DNA from: Kappaphycus alvarezii
Lineage: Eukaryota; Rhodophyta; Florideophyceae; Gigartinales; Solieriaceae
DNA length: 64,000 nucleotides
Reading direction: 5' to 3'
NCBI GenBank assembly: GCA_002205965.3
Contig: NADL03000866.1
Location: forward strand, 310,001-374,000
The stretch's first letter is position 1, and the number at the start of each line of letters is the position of its first letter. The notes below the pieces were generated by a model. The model searched no databases. It was not told where the DNA came from and saw only the letters and a program-made list of their open reading frames with translations. Made by a program: the position numbers and the translations under genes. Positions 44,736 through 54,786 of this stretch are shown here, piece after piece.

Positions 44736-45005
44736 TCACTGCGTATGGCCAGAAATGCAATGGTACTTTCGAGCCAGACAGAGATGAACGTGTTGCATTG
44801 ATAATGACGCCATGGGTTCGCTCAACAAGGCCGTTTGATGCTGGAGTGTACTGGATGTTAGGTCTATATCAACGCCACTTACCTGAAGCACTTTTTTTCC
44901 TTCAGTAAATTCTCGACCACCATCTGAATGTAAAGACTTCACAGTACACTATACTTGACGTTCGAACCACTTTATGAATTCCAGCAGCGCAGGAGACGCA
45001 TCCCC
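44736..45005 (-). pseudogene. Copia integrase, distal half
   Basis: It resumes after G3 with ASPALLEFIKWFE and then KSLHSDGGREF, the second catalytic Asp motif (usually SDNGxEF; here SDGGREF). The following part is frameshifted (TPQHNG-like region). Bases 45001-45005 are the TCCCC target duplication. Integrase catalysis is lost because G3 lies between the first and second catalytic Asp. Confidence 0.8.
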
Positions 45006-45723
45006 TGATTAGGGGTAAATCGGCGGGGGAAGAGATCCTCAGAACCAATTACCCTGAGAAGGAGGTGTTGCGAGCGACAAAAGTGCTGCCGTGGTATTGT
45101 TGAACGAACAAAAGGGAGTGTATATAGAAGAGAGTTGAGGAAGCTACAAGCAAGTATAAAAGGGGCAGGGTCTACCACCGACGCTCTGCGACTAGCGTAA
45201 GAAAAAGTTTTCTTGGGTCTGAAGTTGACTCTCAACTTCCTACTACTCGGGACTTGGCTTGAAGTTGTCTGCCAACTTGCTTCACCTCCACTAAAGGAAG
45301 CAGTTTACTCGGCTTATATAGACTTTTGGCTACCCCAAAAGTCTCAACAAACATACTAATAACCATAAAATGTATTCACGGTAATCGTGTGAACCAGAGA
45401 GACTATTAGGATATTTTCAAGGTAAATATCTAGGTGCCATACCCATGCAGCCACCATCCATCGGCCAGGGGTGGGAATTGATGTGGCCATTATATAGACC
45501 TTTCAGAGCTACTTGTAGTATCACCCACAACCTGGAACTGTACTGACATCTACTATGACAGCGTGTCCTAAAATGAAAAAATCAACCGACGAATTTGCCA
45601 CACTCACCCAAATTAAAAATATCTTGCAAATTCAAAAACTGTAAAAATATCTTCCCAATTCCGATACTGTATACAATCATGGTCCTCATCTAGATTTTTT
45701 CGTGCGCGAATTTGCGCACATCA
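45006..45723 (-). repeat. G3 3' LTR
   Basis: 718 bp. Compared with 51802-52521 it has about five small indels and about four substitutions (for example TGATTAGGGG against TGATAGGGG). Confidence 0.95.
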
Positions 45724-45756
45724 CGCCCTCTCGCTCAAGACGAACGTCCCGACTCG

Positions 45757-47409
45757 TCACTGCTCTTCTTCTGCTTCCGTTAGTGTTCGCTGTCTTATTG
45801 ATAAAATGTATGGTCTCTCAAACGGGTACGGATGCAACTGATTACCAATATGATGCTCTAAAAAGTAGGTTCGCATTACTGGTACCTCACTTTGTAGCAT
45901 AGCCTCATATATTGGTTTGATCACATCGAGGTGGGGTTGAATACATTCTTCTTCCGTGACTCTTCCGAATCTTCCAAGAGTGAAAAAATATATGTGATAT
46001 GCAAACTCTTCTGGAAGATGCCGGAGGAATGGATGTCGATAAGAAAAGAAGACGCGCATCATCAAGAACGAATCTTCGTAAGATAAGTGCGGTCCATGTA
46101 GCGCCCTAAAACATAAACAGATGCTTATCATGAAATAAGAAATGACCTGCGCATCGTTCGCATCCTCGGAGATATTGCGCAGCCAAAAAGATAATCTTCT
46201 TCTTCCGACTGTATGCTGTGCATGGTTGTGAAGGAGAGCTAGAGATGAAGTTGTGGTGGACGGTCCCGATGAATGGCCGCGACCAGCTCCTGACGTACTG
46301 GGACCTGCACGAGGTCCTCTCGGGGGACGACCGGAACCTCTTCTGGGCGGGTTGTTGTCTCCTGAAGGTCCTCCTCTGGTCATCATCACTGCTTCAGGAG
46401 GATCCTCGCCGCCTCCAACGTTCCCAATTTGTGGCGGAGAAACGTAAGGTTCCCATAGAGGATACGGGACCAGCCTGTATTCCATATCCGGGGGTAAGGC
46501 GTAACCTCTCAGTCGCACGTCTTGGTTGTTCTTGAGAAATACGTAAATTGGACGGATAATATTCAGATACGTTTGCGACAAGTCTCCAGCAGCTACCATT
46601 CCATATCTTCCTATAGAGTAATGATATATTACCTCCACAAACTCTGGACCTGCTTCCGTGAACCTTCCGTTTTGGAATGAAAATAGAACTCTTATTAATA
46701 GTCGGAAATCTTCTTCAGGTAGCAATGGTCCGTTCAACGTACGAAAACATAGGCATATATTAATGTAGAAATGGATGATTACGTGGAGTTCGTAGTAGTC
46801 CCGCGTAACCGAGATGATCCATTCCCAGGCCCTTTTTCCTCCCATAGGAATCATTCTATAGTTAAAGATGAGTATGCCCCGTGGTTGCGCATAGTCCTGT
46901 GTGAGAAGGAATTCTTCAGGCCTCTGATGGTAAGGGACCAGACGACGTGCATGGATGGCCCTCCTTGATCTCTTCCCTGAGCTTGAACAGAGCTGATAGT
47001 GCGGGTGTCTTTCCTCCGTGACGATGCAAGGGTTCGAGTACTTGGTTTGGAAGGCCGGCCACTTCACAGCCTGCTGCATTGCTTTTCCATGTACTACAAG
47101 TACTTTAGAGCCAACTGAAAAGGTTCTGACTGCAGGTTCTGCATCCTTATTTCTTGTCTGTGTTAGCGCGCGGTGTGATCTCCAGCCTTCGGTGGCCAGT
47201 AGTTCAACTTCCCTACTCTCTTCATCGATAATATTTGTTTCCATGTCTCTCTGTAACATTCTAGGAGCCCTTCCGTACATTAGCTCGAATGGTGAGCGTC
47301 CATTTCTTCCTCTTCTTCGACGGTAGCCGTATAACACTTTTGGTAAGGCATCTTCCCACTGGATTTCATTCTCCAATAGTTTTCGATATTGCTCGTTTGA
47401 TGGTTCCAA
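45757..47409 (-). CDS. G3 integrase C-terminus fused to tandem-module extension (550 codons)
   Basis: One open frame. Residues 1-95 are the end of the integrase core (LPKVLYGYRRRRG, FELMYGRAPRMLQRD). Residues 96-165 are an SH3-like tail in the position of the gypsy GPF/Y module (SVGSKVLVVHGKAM; KYSNPCIVTEERHPHY). Module A is residues 192-323, a Gly/Pro/Ser/Thr-rich linker 324-402, and module B 403-535, with an acidic end (EAEEEQ). A and B align across their length: CLCFRTLNGPLL with CLCFRALHGPHL, ED, RVLFSF with RVFFSY, GRYGMV with GRFGRV, PYPLWEPYV with PYPFERPYI. There is no chromodomain, no signal peptide and no clear membrane helix. It is identical to G2 except for one residue over 440. 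Function unknown. Confidence 0.85.
   Translation of the reverse strand: MEPSNEQYRKLLENEIQWEDALPKVLYGYRRRRGRNGRSPFELMYGRAPRMLQRDMETNIIDEESREVELLATEGWRSHRALTQTRNKDAEPAVRTFSVGSKVLVVHGKAMQQAVKWPAFQTKYSNPCIVTEERHPHYQLCSSSGKRSRRAIHARRLVPYHQRPEEFLLTQDYAQPRGILIFNYRMIPMGGKRAWEWIISVTRDYYELHVIIHFYINICLCFRTLNGPLLPEEDFRLLIRVLFSFQNGRFTEAGPEFVEVIYHYSIGRYGMVAAGDLSQTYLNIIRPIYVFLKNNQDVRLRGYALPPDMEYRLVPYPLWEPYVSPPQIGNVGGGEDPPEAVMMTRGGPSGDNNPPRRGSGRPPRGPRAGPSTSGAGRGHSSGPSTTTSSLALLHNHAQHTVGRRRLSFWLRNISEDANDAQVISYFMISICLCFRALHGPHLSYEDSFLMMRVFFSYRHPFLRHLPEEFAYHIYFFTLGRFGRVTEEECIQPHLDVIKPIYEAMLQSEVPVMRTYFLEHHIGNQLHPYPFERPYILSIRQRTLTEAEEEQ
45805..46203 (-). other. Module B of the G-family extension
   Basis: About 133 residues homologous to module A; it shares two Cys in CLCF and the terminal PYPFxxPY. 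The equivalents are 27756-28154 in G2 and about 8960-9370 in G1. Confidence 0.7.
46441..46836 (-). other. Module A of the G-family extension
   Basis: About 132 residues, predicted mostly helical by eye with aromatic-rich segments (HFYINICLCF, YHYSIGRYG). The equivalents are 28392-28787 in G2 and, frameshifted, about 9590-9990 in G1. Confidence 0.7.
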
Positions 47410-48016
47410 CCATCCTCTCCGCTTTCCCGTTGGACATAGGAGCGTATGCGAGAACGGTCTTCAGCTGAATCCCTTTCTCTTCCAAAAAACGAAGCAGTGA
47501 AGTTGCAGTAAAACAAAGGGCGTTATCCGAGATGATCCTTTTTGGAAGACCAAACGGTTCAATTATTTCTTTTTCGATGAATCTCAGTACCACCTCAGCA
47601 TTTGCCTCCTCAACTGCAACTGCTATTGGCCATCCAGTAAGATGTTCCACCCCTATAAGGAGATATTTGTTTCCGGAAGAAGTTTCCTTGAACGGGCCCG
47701 CGTCAATTGAGAAGGTTTCAAAGAGACCGGAAACTGGAAAACTTAGAGTTGTCTTATACTTCCGTATTGGAGTGAATTTTTGGCAGTTGTCGCAGCTTTT
47801 CACGAAATAGACGTCCTTATGGATACCGGGCCACCAGAATCTCTCAGTTACGAATTTTTTGGTTGTTTCGAGATCCCAATGCCCTAGCTCATCATGGAAA
47901 GTCCTCAAGATCTTCATTCTTTCTTTCAAAGGGGCCACTAGTCGGGGACCGGCTTTAGTGTGCCGGAAAGTTTCCCATTCCACAATGTAAAAGCCTTTTG
48001 ATTCCTGCGTACCCAA
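47240..48016 (-). pseudogene. G3 integrase zinc finger and core
   Basis: Frame 47366-48016: the HHCC finger reads FHDELGHWDLE with CDNCQKF. The core has FETFSIDAGPF (a lost codon compared with SIDFAGPF in the other copies), IISDNALCF (second Asp) and YAPMSNGKAERMVG (catalytic Glu). The frame changes at about 47370-47400 into the 550-codon frame that continues to the end (ALPKVLYGYRRRRG). Confidence 0.85.
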
Positions 48017-49579
48017 TTTCGGTGTTCAAGATCAACCTTTCTCATTTCTAGTCCATCGAGGAATTTGATCAGTCCGTGAATATTAGCTTCGTACTCGTTA
48101 TCGTTCGGCAACTGCAACTCGGCGACTCCGACGATGTCCTCCGAAGCTTTTTCATTTGGAATCAGTGCGTCCCTCAAGCGGGATAGGTAATCGGCAGGCT
48201 GATTATTGCGTCCGGGTCTATACACAATTTCAAACCGATATTCTGCGAAAATGTCGAGCCATCGGGCCAAGCGGTGATGTACATCCTTCTTTTGGAATGC
48301 TGTTTTAAGTGCCTGGTGATCAGTTATCAAGACAAATTTCTCGAGTGATAAAAGGTATACGCGAAACTTTTTCAGCGCGAAGACGACAGCTAGCGCTTCT
48401 TTCTCGCAGACTGAGTATCTCTTTTCCGCGTCATTCAGAGTTCGGCTTGCGAATTGAACAGGGTGTAGTCTTCCGTTTTCATCTTTTTGGGACAAAACGG
48501 CACCCAAAGACCGTTCTGAGGCATCTGTCTCCACAACGAATGGTCTCTTGAAATCTGGGTACATGAGAACTGGGGGGACACATAGCTTATCTTTAAGCTC
48601 CTGAAATGCAGTTTCCATTTCCTTGTTCCAGTAAAATTTTCCGTTCTTCGTAGTGCTGGCATGTAACGGTGCTGCAGTCTTGGCGAAATCTTTGATAAAT
48701 CTTCTGTAATATGAGGCCAGTCCTAAGAAGCTTCGGACCTCCGTCTTTGAAGCGGGCCTTGGTGCCAACTATTTTTTTCGTTTTCTCTGGATCCACTCTA
48801 ATTCCCTCTTGGTCGACGATATGACCGAGTAATTGGATAGAAGTTTTCGCAAAGAAGCATTTGCTCAACTTAATTTTCAAGCTATACTCCGATATCCTCT
48901 CCACAACTGTCTTGACGTGCGAGATGTGCTGATCCAATGTTTCTGAGAATATGACGACATCATCGATATAGACTCTTGCGAATGGAAGTCCTTTCAAAAC
49001 CTCGTTCATCATTCTTTGGAATGTAGCTGGTGCATTCATGAGACCAAAAGGCATCACTTCGAACCTGAACGTACCGGCTTTGCTGGTAAAGGTTGTTTTT
49101 TCCTTACATTTTTCATCCAATGGAATCTGCCAATAGCCAGTGTAAAGGTCAATTGAGGTGAAATATCTCCCGTCCTTCAGGTCCTCGAGGATCTCCTCCA
49201 TGTTCGGAATCGGAAATCGATCGGGTATCATTCTCTGGTTCAGTTGTCGGTAATCGACGCAAAAACGCAGCTTTCCATCCTTCTTTGGTGCGACCACAAC
49301 TGGAAACGACCATGGGGATGAAACTGGTCGAATAATATCATTTTTCAGCATACTTGTAACATTTTCTGAGATAAATTGGTCATATTTTGGCGGTTGACGT
49401 CTAGGCTTGTGGTAAATCGGTTGAGTGTCGGTAAGTTCGAACGAGTGAGTAACCGGTACACTTGCTTGTCTTAAATCTGAAACGCTCCATGCAATTACTT
49501 CGGAAGATGTTAACATGTCGGATATTTTCAGTGAGGCGGGGGCGGGAAGGTGCTGCACTTTTCCTTGGATTTCTGCCAT
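47938..49579 (-). pseudogene. pol: G3 reverse transcriptase and RNase H (one frameshift)
   Basis: The frame 48593-49579 (328 codons) has RFCVDYRQLNQRMIP, SIDLYTGYWQIPLDE, FGLMNAPATFQRMMNE and catalytic YIDD at residues 204-207 (48959-48970), then LLGHIVDQEGIRVDP. A short deletion near 48770 shifts to frame 47938-48768 with SFLGLASYYRRFIKDF and RNase H (VETDASERSLGAVL, KEALAVVFALKKF, ITDHQALKT). All catalytic Asp/Glu are present. One or two corrected bases would make RT-RNase H continuous. Confidence 0.88.
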
Positions 49580-49610
49580 TTGGCGCCCTTTTTCTTCTTG
49601 ATCCTCAACC

Positions 49611-51713
49611 TCAATATTTTGAAGGACCTCTTCCCGTCGTGCTCACATCTTCATATATGGAATTCGACGTATTCTTATTTTCTTTGCAAAGGTAATCTTC
49701 TTTCATGCTCCGAATTCTGTCCTTTGATTCGATATCATCGCAAAAAGAAACACATTCGGGTTTCAAACTTATCCTAGAATTCCAGTCGTCATCTGTTTCA
49801 AACCCAGAATCATAATCGTCCCATGCCATGTTCATTAACCCCCGAGGGTACCCTTTTCCACTTCCGAAAGTGTTAGTTGGTTCCGAATCTTCGCTGTCAT
49901 AGCTAGAAGTGAAATCTTCACTGTCCGTTTCTTTTAAATCTTCAGGATGCGTGCTTTTGTCGAAATCCAGGGGCATCTTCACGGTTCTGCCGTCAATATT
50001 AACTGAAACCATTTGGTTGCCCAAGTCAATGCATGTCCCTAGTCTTTCCATGGTAGGGCAGCCAATGATTGCATCGAAAGGGAGATCCGGCATGACAAGA
50101 AAGTCTACATCAACTTTAGAGTCCCCAAAGAACACGGAAACCTTGTCAACAGTGCCCATGCATTTTGAGACGGTTCCATCCGCTACAGTTATTTTTCGAG
50201 TCGTTGGAGTAATTTCGAGACCTAGATCTGTCACCAAAGTTTCTGAAATGAGGTTTGGAACAGCACCCGAATCGAAGAGAGCTTGGGTTTTCATACCCAA
50301 TACTTTGACTGGTACCAGCTTAAGACGTCTTGGTGCTGTCGAGGCCGATTGAAGAAACAGTTTCTTACCCTTAGCGGACTTATTAGACCTGATAATTTTT
50401 TTGAGTTCTTTTCTCGCATCCTCTGCGTCGCCCCTCAAAAGTTGACCAAACGTTATCCCAGTTGGGGCCGATGCAAGCTCAGCCACCAAATTGTACCTCT
50501 TCACATACTCTAGTACGTCCTTAGAGATACTCTTAACTTTCTTACTCTTTTTCGTCTTCTTGGCCGGAGTGACTCCCACTCCTGGAACAACTTGATCAGA
50601 CCTCTTGGTTCGAGGAGGTACAGGTGCTGGGATATGCTCCAGCATTCCATACTCTAGCCTAGGTTTCTTCGATAAAATGTTCCCTTCCCCATCCCTTTTT
50701 GTCACATTGACTTGACTAATCTCTTCAGCGATGGATACGTTACCGGCATCCGTCAACCTTTGATCCCTTCTATTTTGTAAGATTTTCACCTCTGGTCCTG
50801 ACTCACTCCTTGCTTCCGATAAATTTGCTCTTCTGTTGTCTTTAGACCAGCAGTTACTTTCATGATGCCCATATCGACCGCACTTTGCACAACGAGTGTT
50901 TCTATGTGGATTATCAGGACACCTGTTTGCAAAGTGTCCAGGCTTGTGACAGTAAGAACAGACTTCTGCGGCCTTAGGGGCCCCAGACTGGTTCTTCTTA
51001 ATGGTAAGAGTAAGGCTTTCCAACTGCGAGGTTATCATGTCAAGTCGATTATCGAATCGGGTTTCCAACCTTTCTTCCAAGTTTTTGACATCGCTCCTGA
51101 CAGATTCTAATGCCGCTGCACTAGTAGCCGGCCTTTGATAATTCTTTTCAGGATGTACGATAGACATCGATGTGCGGGTTTCCCTCGGTACCTACTCAGT
51201 GACTGAAACGTCTCCGAATTTTTGACAAATTCTACTATGGTACCCTTCAGTTCATCAAAAGTGTGAGGGCCCTTGATGAGGAGGAAATCGGAGAGCCGCT
51301 TATCCCCCATAGCCGCCTTACGCAGCATTCCGTACTTTGCTTGGGCGTTGAACCCAGCCTTTTCATAAAGATCACACAAGTTCACCAATGAGCTTAACAA
51401 ATCGTCGAAGTTGAGCCGGGCCTCTATGGCGGTACGAATCATCTCATCTGGTTCTACCTCCTTAGCATACTCTTTCACAAGCCACTCACATACCTCACCG
51501 AAGTTACGCCCATTCCCGTTAAGAGACCACCCGTCGATAAACTTGGACTTATATTTTGTGCTTTGCGTCACCATGAAGATAGGCGAAGATACTTGCGGCC
51601 TTCTCTTCATCGCCCTTCTCTCGCATCACAACGTTGACATATGTGTAAAGAAACTCCTCAACGTCTTCAGTCTTGCCCCCTGTGAACGTTATACGAGCAG
51701 CGTTGAGATCCAT
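49611..51713 (-). pseudogene. gag: G3 gag-protease (two frameshifts, protease part open)
   Basis: Start ATG 51711-51713. A one-base insertion near 51556 and a deletion near 51190 break the capsid part (frame 51107-51610: FIDGWSLNGNGRNFGEVCEW, AKYGMLRKAAMGDKRLSDFL). From 51167 a 518-codon frame is open. It holds a coiled-coil-like segment (residues 24-55), CCHC knuckles C70-C73-H78-C83 and C93-C96-H101-C106, a basic linker (203-210), the protease DSG at 299-301 with FDAIIGCPTMERLG, and an acidic region before the RT. This is the reference copy for the family. Confidence 0.85.
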
Positions 51714-51801
51714 GATTACCGAAAAGAAATCCCCCGAAGTGTTCCTTACTACTGCTCAACTCGAATACCTCGGGTGCAACGCCCTCCACAGGAGTACCAA
51801 A

Positions 51802-52521
51802 TGATAGGGGTAAATTCGGCGGGGGAAGAGATCCTCAGAACCAATTACCCTGAGAAGGAGGTGTTGCGAGCGACAAAAGTGCTGCCGTGGTATTGTTGAA
51901 CGAACAAAAGGGAGTGTATATAGAAGAGAGTTGAGGAAGCTACAAGCAAGTATAAAAGGGGCAGGGTCTACCACCGACGCTCTGAGACTAGCGTAAGAAA
52001 AAGTTTTCTTGGGTCTGAAGTTGACTCTCAACTTCCTACTACTCGGGACTTGGCTTGAAGTTGTCTGCCAACTTGCTTCACCTCCACTAAAGGAAGCAGT
52101 TTACTCGGCTTATATAGACTTTTGGCTACCCCAAAAGTCTCCAACAAACATACTAATAACCATAAAATGTATTCACGGTAATCGTGTGAACCAGAGAGAC
52201 TATTAGAAGATATTTCCTCAAGGTAAATATCTAGGTGCCATACCCATGCCAGCCATCCATCGGCCAGGGGTGGGAATTGATGTGGCCATTATATAGACCT
52301 TTCAGAGCTACTTGTCGTATCACCCACAACCTGGAACTGTACTGACATCTACTATGACAGCGTGTCCTAAAATGAAAAATCAGCCGACGAATTTGCCACA
52401 CTCACCCAAATTAAAAATATCTTGCAAATTCAAAAACTGTAAAAATATCTTCCCAATTCCGATACTGTATACAATCATGGTCCTCATCTAGATTTTTTCG
52501 TGCGCGAATTTGCGCACATCA
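51802..52521 (-). repeat. G3 5' LTR
   Basis: 720 bp, TG...CA. TATATAAG lies at 52109-52116. It is followed by TT and TGGTACTCCTGTGGAGG, the putative primer site. Confidence 0.95.
52109..52116 (-). promoter_or_regulatory. TATA box of the G-family LTR (G3 5' LTR)
   Basis: TATATAAG in the context AAAAGTCTATATAAGCC, present at the same place in all G LTRs (34040-34047 in G2, 15248-15255 in G1). A second copy of the module, AAAGGTCTATATAATGG, lies about 175-185 bp further upstream in element sense. A position consistent with U3/R makes it the likely core promoter. Confidence 0.6.
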
Positions 52522-53132
52522 TCCCCCTTATTCGAAATAGGCTTTGCAAAAATAAAGCGCGTAGCTTCATCAACAATGGCAACAAGATATTTCTCCTTGC
52601 GTGGTGATGTTTGCTTAATGTTACCAACAAAATCGATGTGCAGTGACCAGGCTTATCTGCCTTTGTGATACTGCCTTATAGGACTTTCGAAACTTTCCAA
52701 GGATACAAGGCTTGCATTTTGACCGTGTAGGTACTTTAGGCAAGTCCCCATTCTAATCATTTCTCGAATCATTTTAGCTGAACCTTGATGGCTAAGCCGA
52801 TGGTGCCAGATTTCACAGTCCTCAGAATCTTTTGTCGATGGGGACGGTGGAGGCTTTTCGTTCTCATTATAAGTAAGCTGGTAATTGATGCCACTCATTT
52901 TGTCCACTTCCGCTGGAGAGTCTTCATCAGAATCCGCGTAGAAACCAGAGTCAGCCTTGTCGGCAGACATATGGCTATCAATTGTTTCTTTTGATGATAG
53001 ATCAATAGGTTCACTATCCTCAGCAACACCAGGTGTTGATGATGCAAAGGATACTGTTTGAGAGTTAGAAGCACCAAATGTATTCAGGTCAATGGCCTCG
53101 TGCCTTTGTGCAGTTTCGATTACTGCTCTCAT
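52522..53132 (-). pseudogene. Copia GAG-pre-integrase and N-terminal integrase, cut by G3
   Basis: 52653-53132 carries an acidic Ser/Asp-rich spacer and then IWHHRLSHQGSAKMIREM, the GAG-pre-integrase HH motif. After a frameshift the integrase core begins (LHIDFVGNIKQTSPRKEKY with the first catalytic Asp, VDEATRFIFAKPISNKGD). It is cut at the G3 target site TCCCC (52522-52526). The matching half is at 44736-45005. Confidence 0.8.
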
Positions 53133-53152
53133 CGCGGAGTTTTCTTGGTTTG

Positions 53153-53533
53153 TTAACTGATCGGTTGAGTTCTGTGCCTCCCCATGTAGTACAGCCCGTC
53201 CTTATTGACTTTAGCTTTTCCAAGTAGCTTATAATTTTTGGTCATGTCCAACAGAAGAGCGCAATCAGGCAAGAATACAGTGCATACTCGAGCACGAGCA
53301 AGTGAGGGAACAGACAGGAGATCCATAGCAAGGTCCTTTGAGAAAAGAGCATTGCTTAGAGAGACATCTGTATCAGAATCCTCAGTAGTCCATGTAACTT
53401 CACGTGTTCCAGTGTGAGACGCTTTTATCTCCGAGTTGTCTCCCAGAGAAATCTTCACATCACATTCTTTTGTTTGCGTGAGCTTCTCAAGCTGATTTAC
53501 CATGTGAGTGGTTGTGCCGGAATCAAGCATCAT
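53153..53533 (-). pseudogene. Copia protease
   Basis: A frame of 126 codons with MMLDSGTTTHMVNQ (catalytic DSG) and the following beta-rich copia protease core (LGDNSEIKASHTGTREV; LSVPSLARARVCTVFL). The active site is intact, but the frame shifts relative to gag and pre-integrase. It cleaves the Gag-Pol polyprotein in the family. Confidence 0.8.
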
Positions 53534-53539
53534 TCTCGA

Positions 53540-54384
53540 CTGCTGTTTTGCTGATGCGACATTTGCTCTTGCTATGCAAACTCGATGATCTCTATTCTTC
53601 TTTCTGTTATCCTTCTTTTTATCATCTTCCTGTACAGCATTTCCTTTGATTCCTGCTTCTTTTGGTCTAGCCGAAGTTGAATCTTGTTTTCCGGATTATT
53701 TATATTCCAGAAACATTTGCTGGTTGAGTGTCCATTTCTCTCACATATTTCACAGTACAAGTGTCCTCTGCCAGTACTAGCCGCTGCTATAACGTGATAA
53801 TTGCGAGCTCTGGATTTCATTTCTCTATGCTCCTCAAGTAGTCGGCTAGAGACAACGTTCCAATCAGCCCTTTCATCTGCAAGGGTCTTGATAGCTGCGA
53901 TTACAGCCTGCAACTCAGGTGCCTCAATGAAACAACAAGTAGCATTATTCGCAGCTCATTGGGGAGTTGTGTACCCATGTTAGCAAGCTCATCAATCAGT
54001 CCAGCCATTTTGTCAATATGTAGGCCTATATCTTCTTTTATAGAAGTGTACTTCGTTGACACAAGATCTGACATTGCCGTTATCTTAGTTGCCGTAGACC
54101 TCGAATCATACCGCTCGTCCAATTTCTCGAGCATTTTGAATGGCTTTCCAATATTGGAAGAACAATTCTCAGTACCCTGTTTGTCAATGACCTAACGATT
54201 AGGTTTGATGCCTTCTTACAGTCCAATTGGAACTTCTTGAACTCAGCAGTCCCTTCGTCGTGCGGATTATCCTCTTCAGAGAGAGCTTGGCCGATTTCTT
54301 TAGCATCACAAATGCTTCAATTCGGACTCTCCACAATCTGTAGTCTGAGTTCTCATCCAACGGAGGAACGCTGTTTGTCGTCAT
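53540..54384 (-). pseudogene. gag: Copia gag with zinc knuckle
   Basis: ATG at 54382-54384 (MTTNSVPPLDENSDYRLWRVRIEAF; the NYxxWRxxxEAxL type start of UBN2 gags). The capsid-like part continues in another frame at 53901-54134 (LDERYDSRSTATKITAMSDL, HIDKMAGLIDELANMG). 53572-53913 holds a CCHC knuckle, CEICERNGHSTSKC (CX2CX4HX4C). Frameshifts lie near 54190 and 53910. It forms the particle in the family. Confidence 0.8.
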
Positions 54385-54465
54385 CCGTACCCATGTTGAT
54401 TTAGCTAATGAGCAGGAAAAGGAGGGGCCTTAATGGACAGTCAGTGGAAACAGGGCTAGCATGAT

Positions 54466-54479
54466 CTGGGCCCATAACC
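54466..54479 (-). promoter_or_regulatory. Copia primer-binding site (half initiator tRNA-Met type)
   Basis: The plus strand reads CTGGGCCCATAACC, identical to the anticodon stem-loop (anticodon CAU) of eukaryotic initiator tRNA-Met. It directly abuts the 5' LTR. Drosophila copia is known to prime from a tRNA-iMet 5' half cleaved in the anticodon loop, and this site has the same form. Confidence 0.85.
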
Positions 54480-54781
54480 TAACAAGACGTAAACTTTTGT
54501 TCATGTAGTTGCCTGTCTTTTACTGTGAATCGTGATTCTCAAGAGTTAAATACTGTAGCATTTGCAATACTCTCTCTCTCCTGTCATCATATTCCATGCA
54601 CTCTCCAAAATGCATGTGCTAATGCACTCTCCAAAATGCAGTTTGCTCTCCTGATTACGATCATTCAGCAGTAAATCATCAGGCTGTATTTCTTCAAATC
54701 TTGAATCAAACGAAGTTAAAGGGAGGTTACCTGTCAAAGGTTAATACAGTGTAAAGTCATGACGGAGGTCACATTTCGACA
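54480..54781 (-). repeat. Copia 5' LTR
   Basis: 302 bp, closely similar to 42262-42570 with several 1-2 nt indels. In element sense it ends TTGTTA, followed directly by the primer-binding site. Confidence 0.9.
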
Positions 54782-54786
54782 ATGCA

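Larger units (their letters stand above)
45006..52521 (-). mobile_element. G3: full-length Ty3/gypsy element inside copia integrase
   Basis: 7,516 bp with LTRs 45006-45723 and 51802-52521 and perfect TCCCC target duplications (45001-45005 and 52522-52526). It has the best preserved coding capacity of the family: frames of 518, 328, 276, 216 and 550 codons cover gag to the C-terminal extension with few breaks. Its LTRs differ by several small indels and a few substitutions. Confidence 0.95.
42262..54781 (-). mobile_element. Ty1/copia element, split by G3
   Basis: LTRs at 42262-42570 and 54480-54781, target duplications ATGCA at 42257-42261 and 54782-54786. Without G3 (45006-52521) it is about 5.0 kb. 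Minus-strand order gag (UBN2-like), zinc knuckle, protease, GAG-pre-integrase, integrase, RT, RNase H is the copia order. Frameshifts and stops are present throughout. The primer site matches the anticodon arm of initiator tRNA-Met. Confidence 0.95.

Noticed and set aside
45757-47409. Envelope-like protein for the G extension
   Set aside because: No signal peptide, no clear transmembrane helix and no glycoprotein features; it is fused in frame to integrase.
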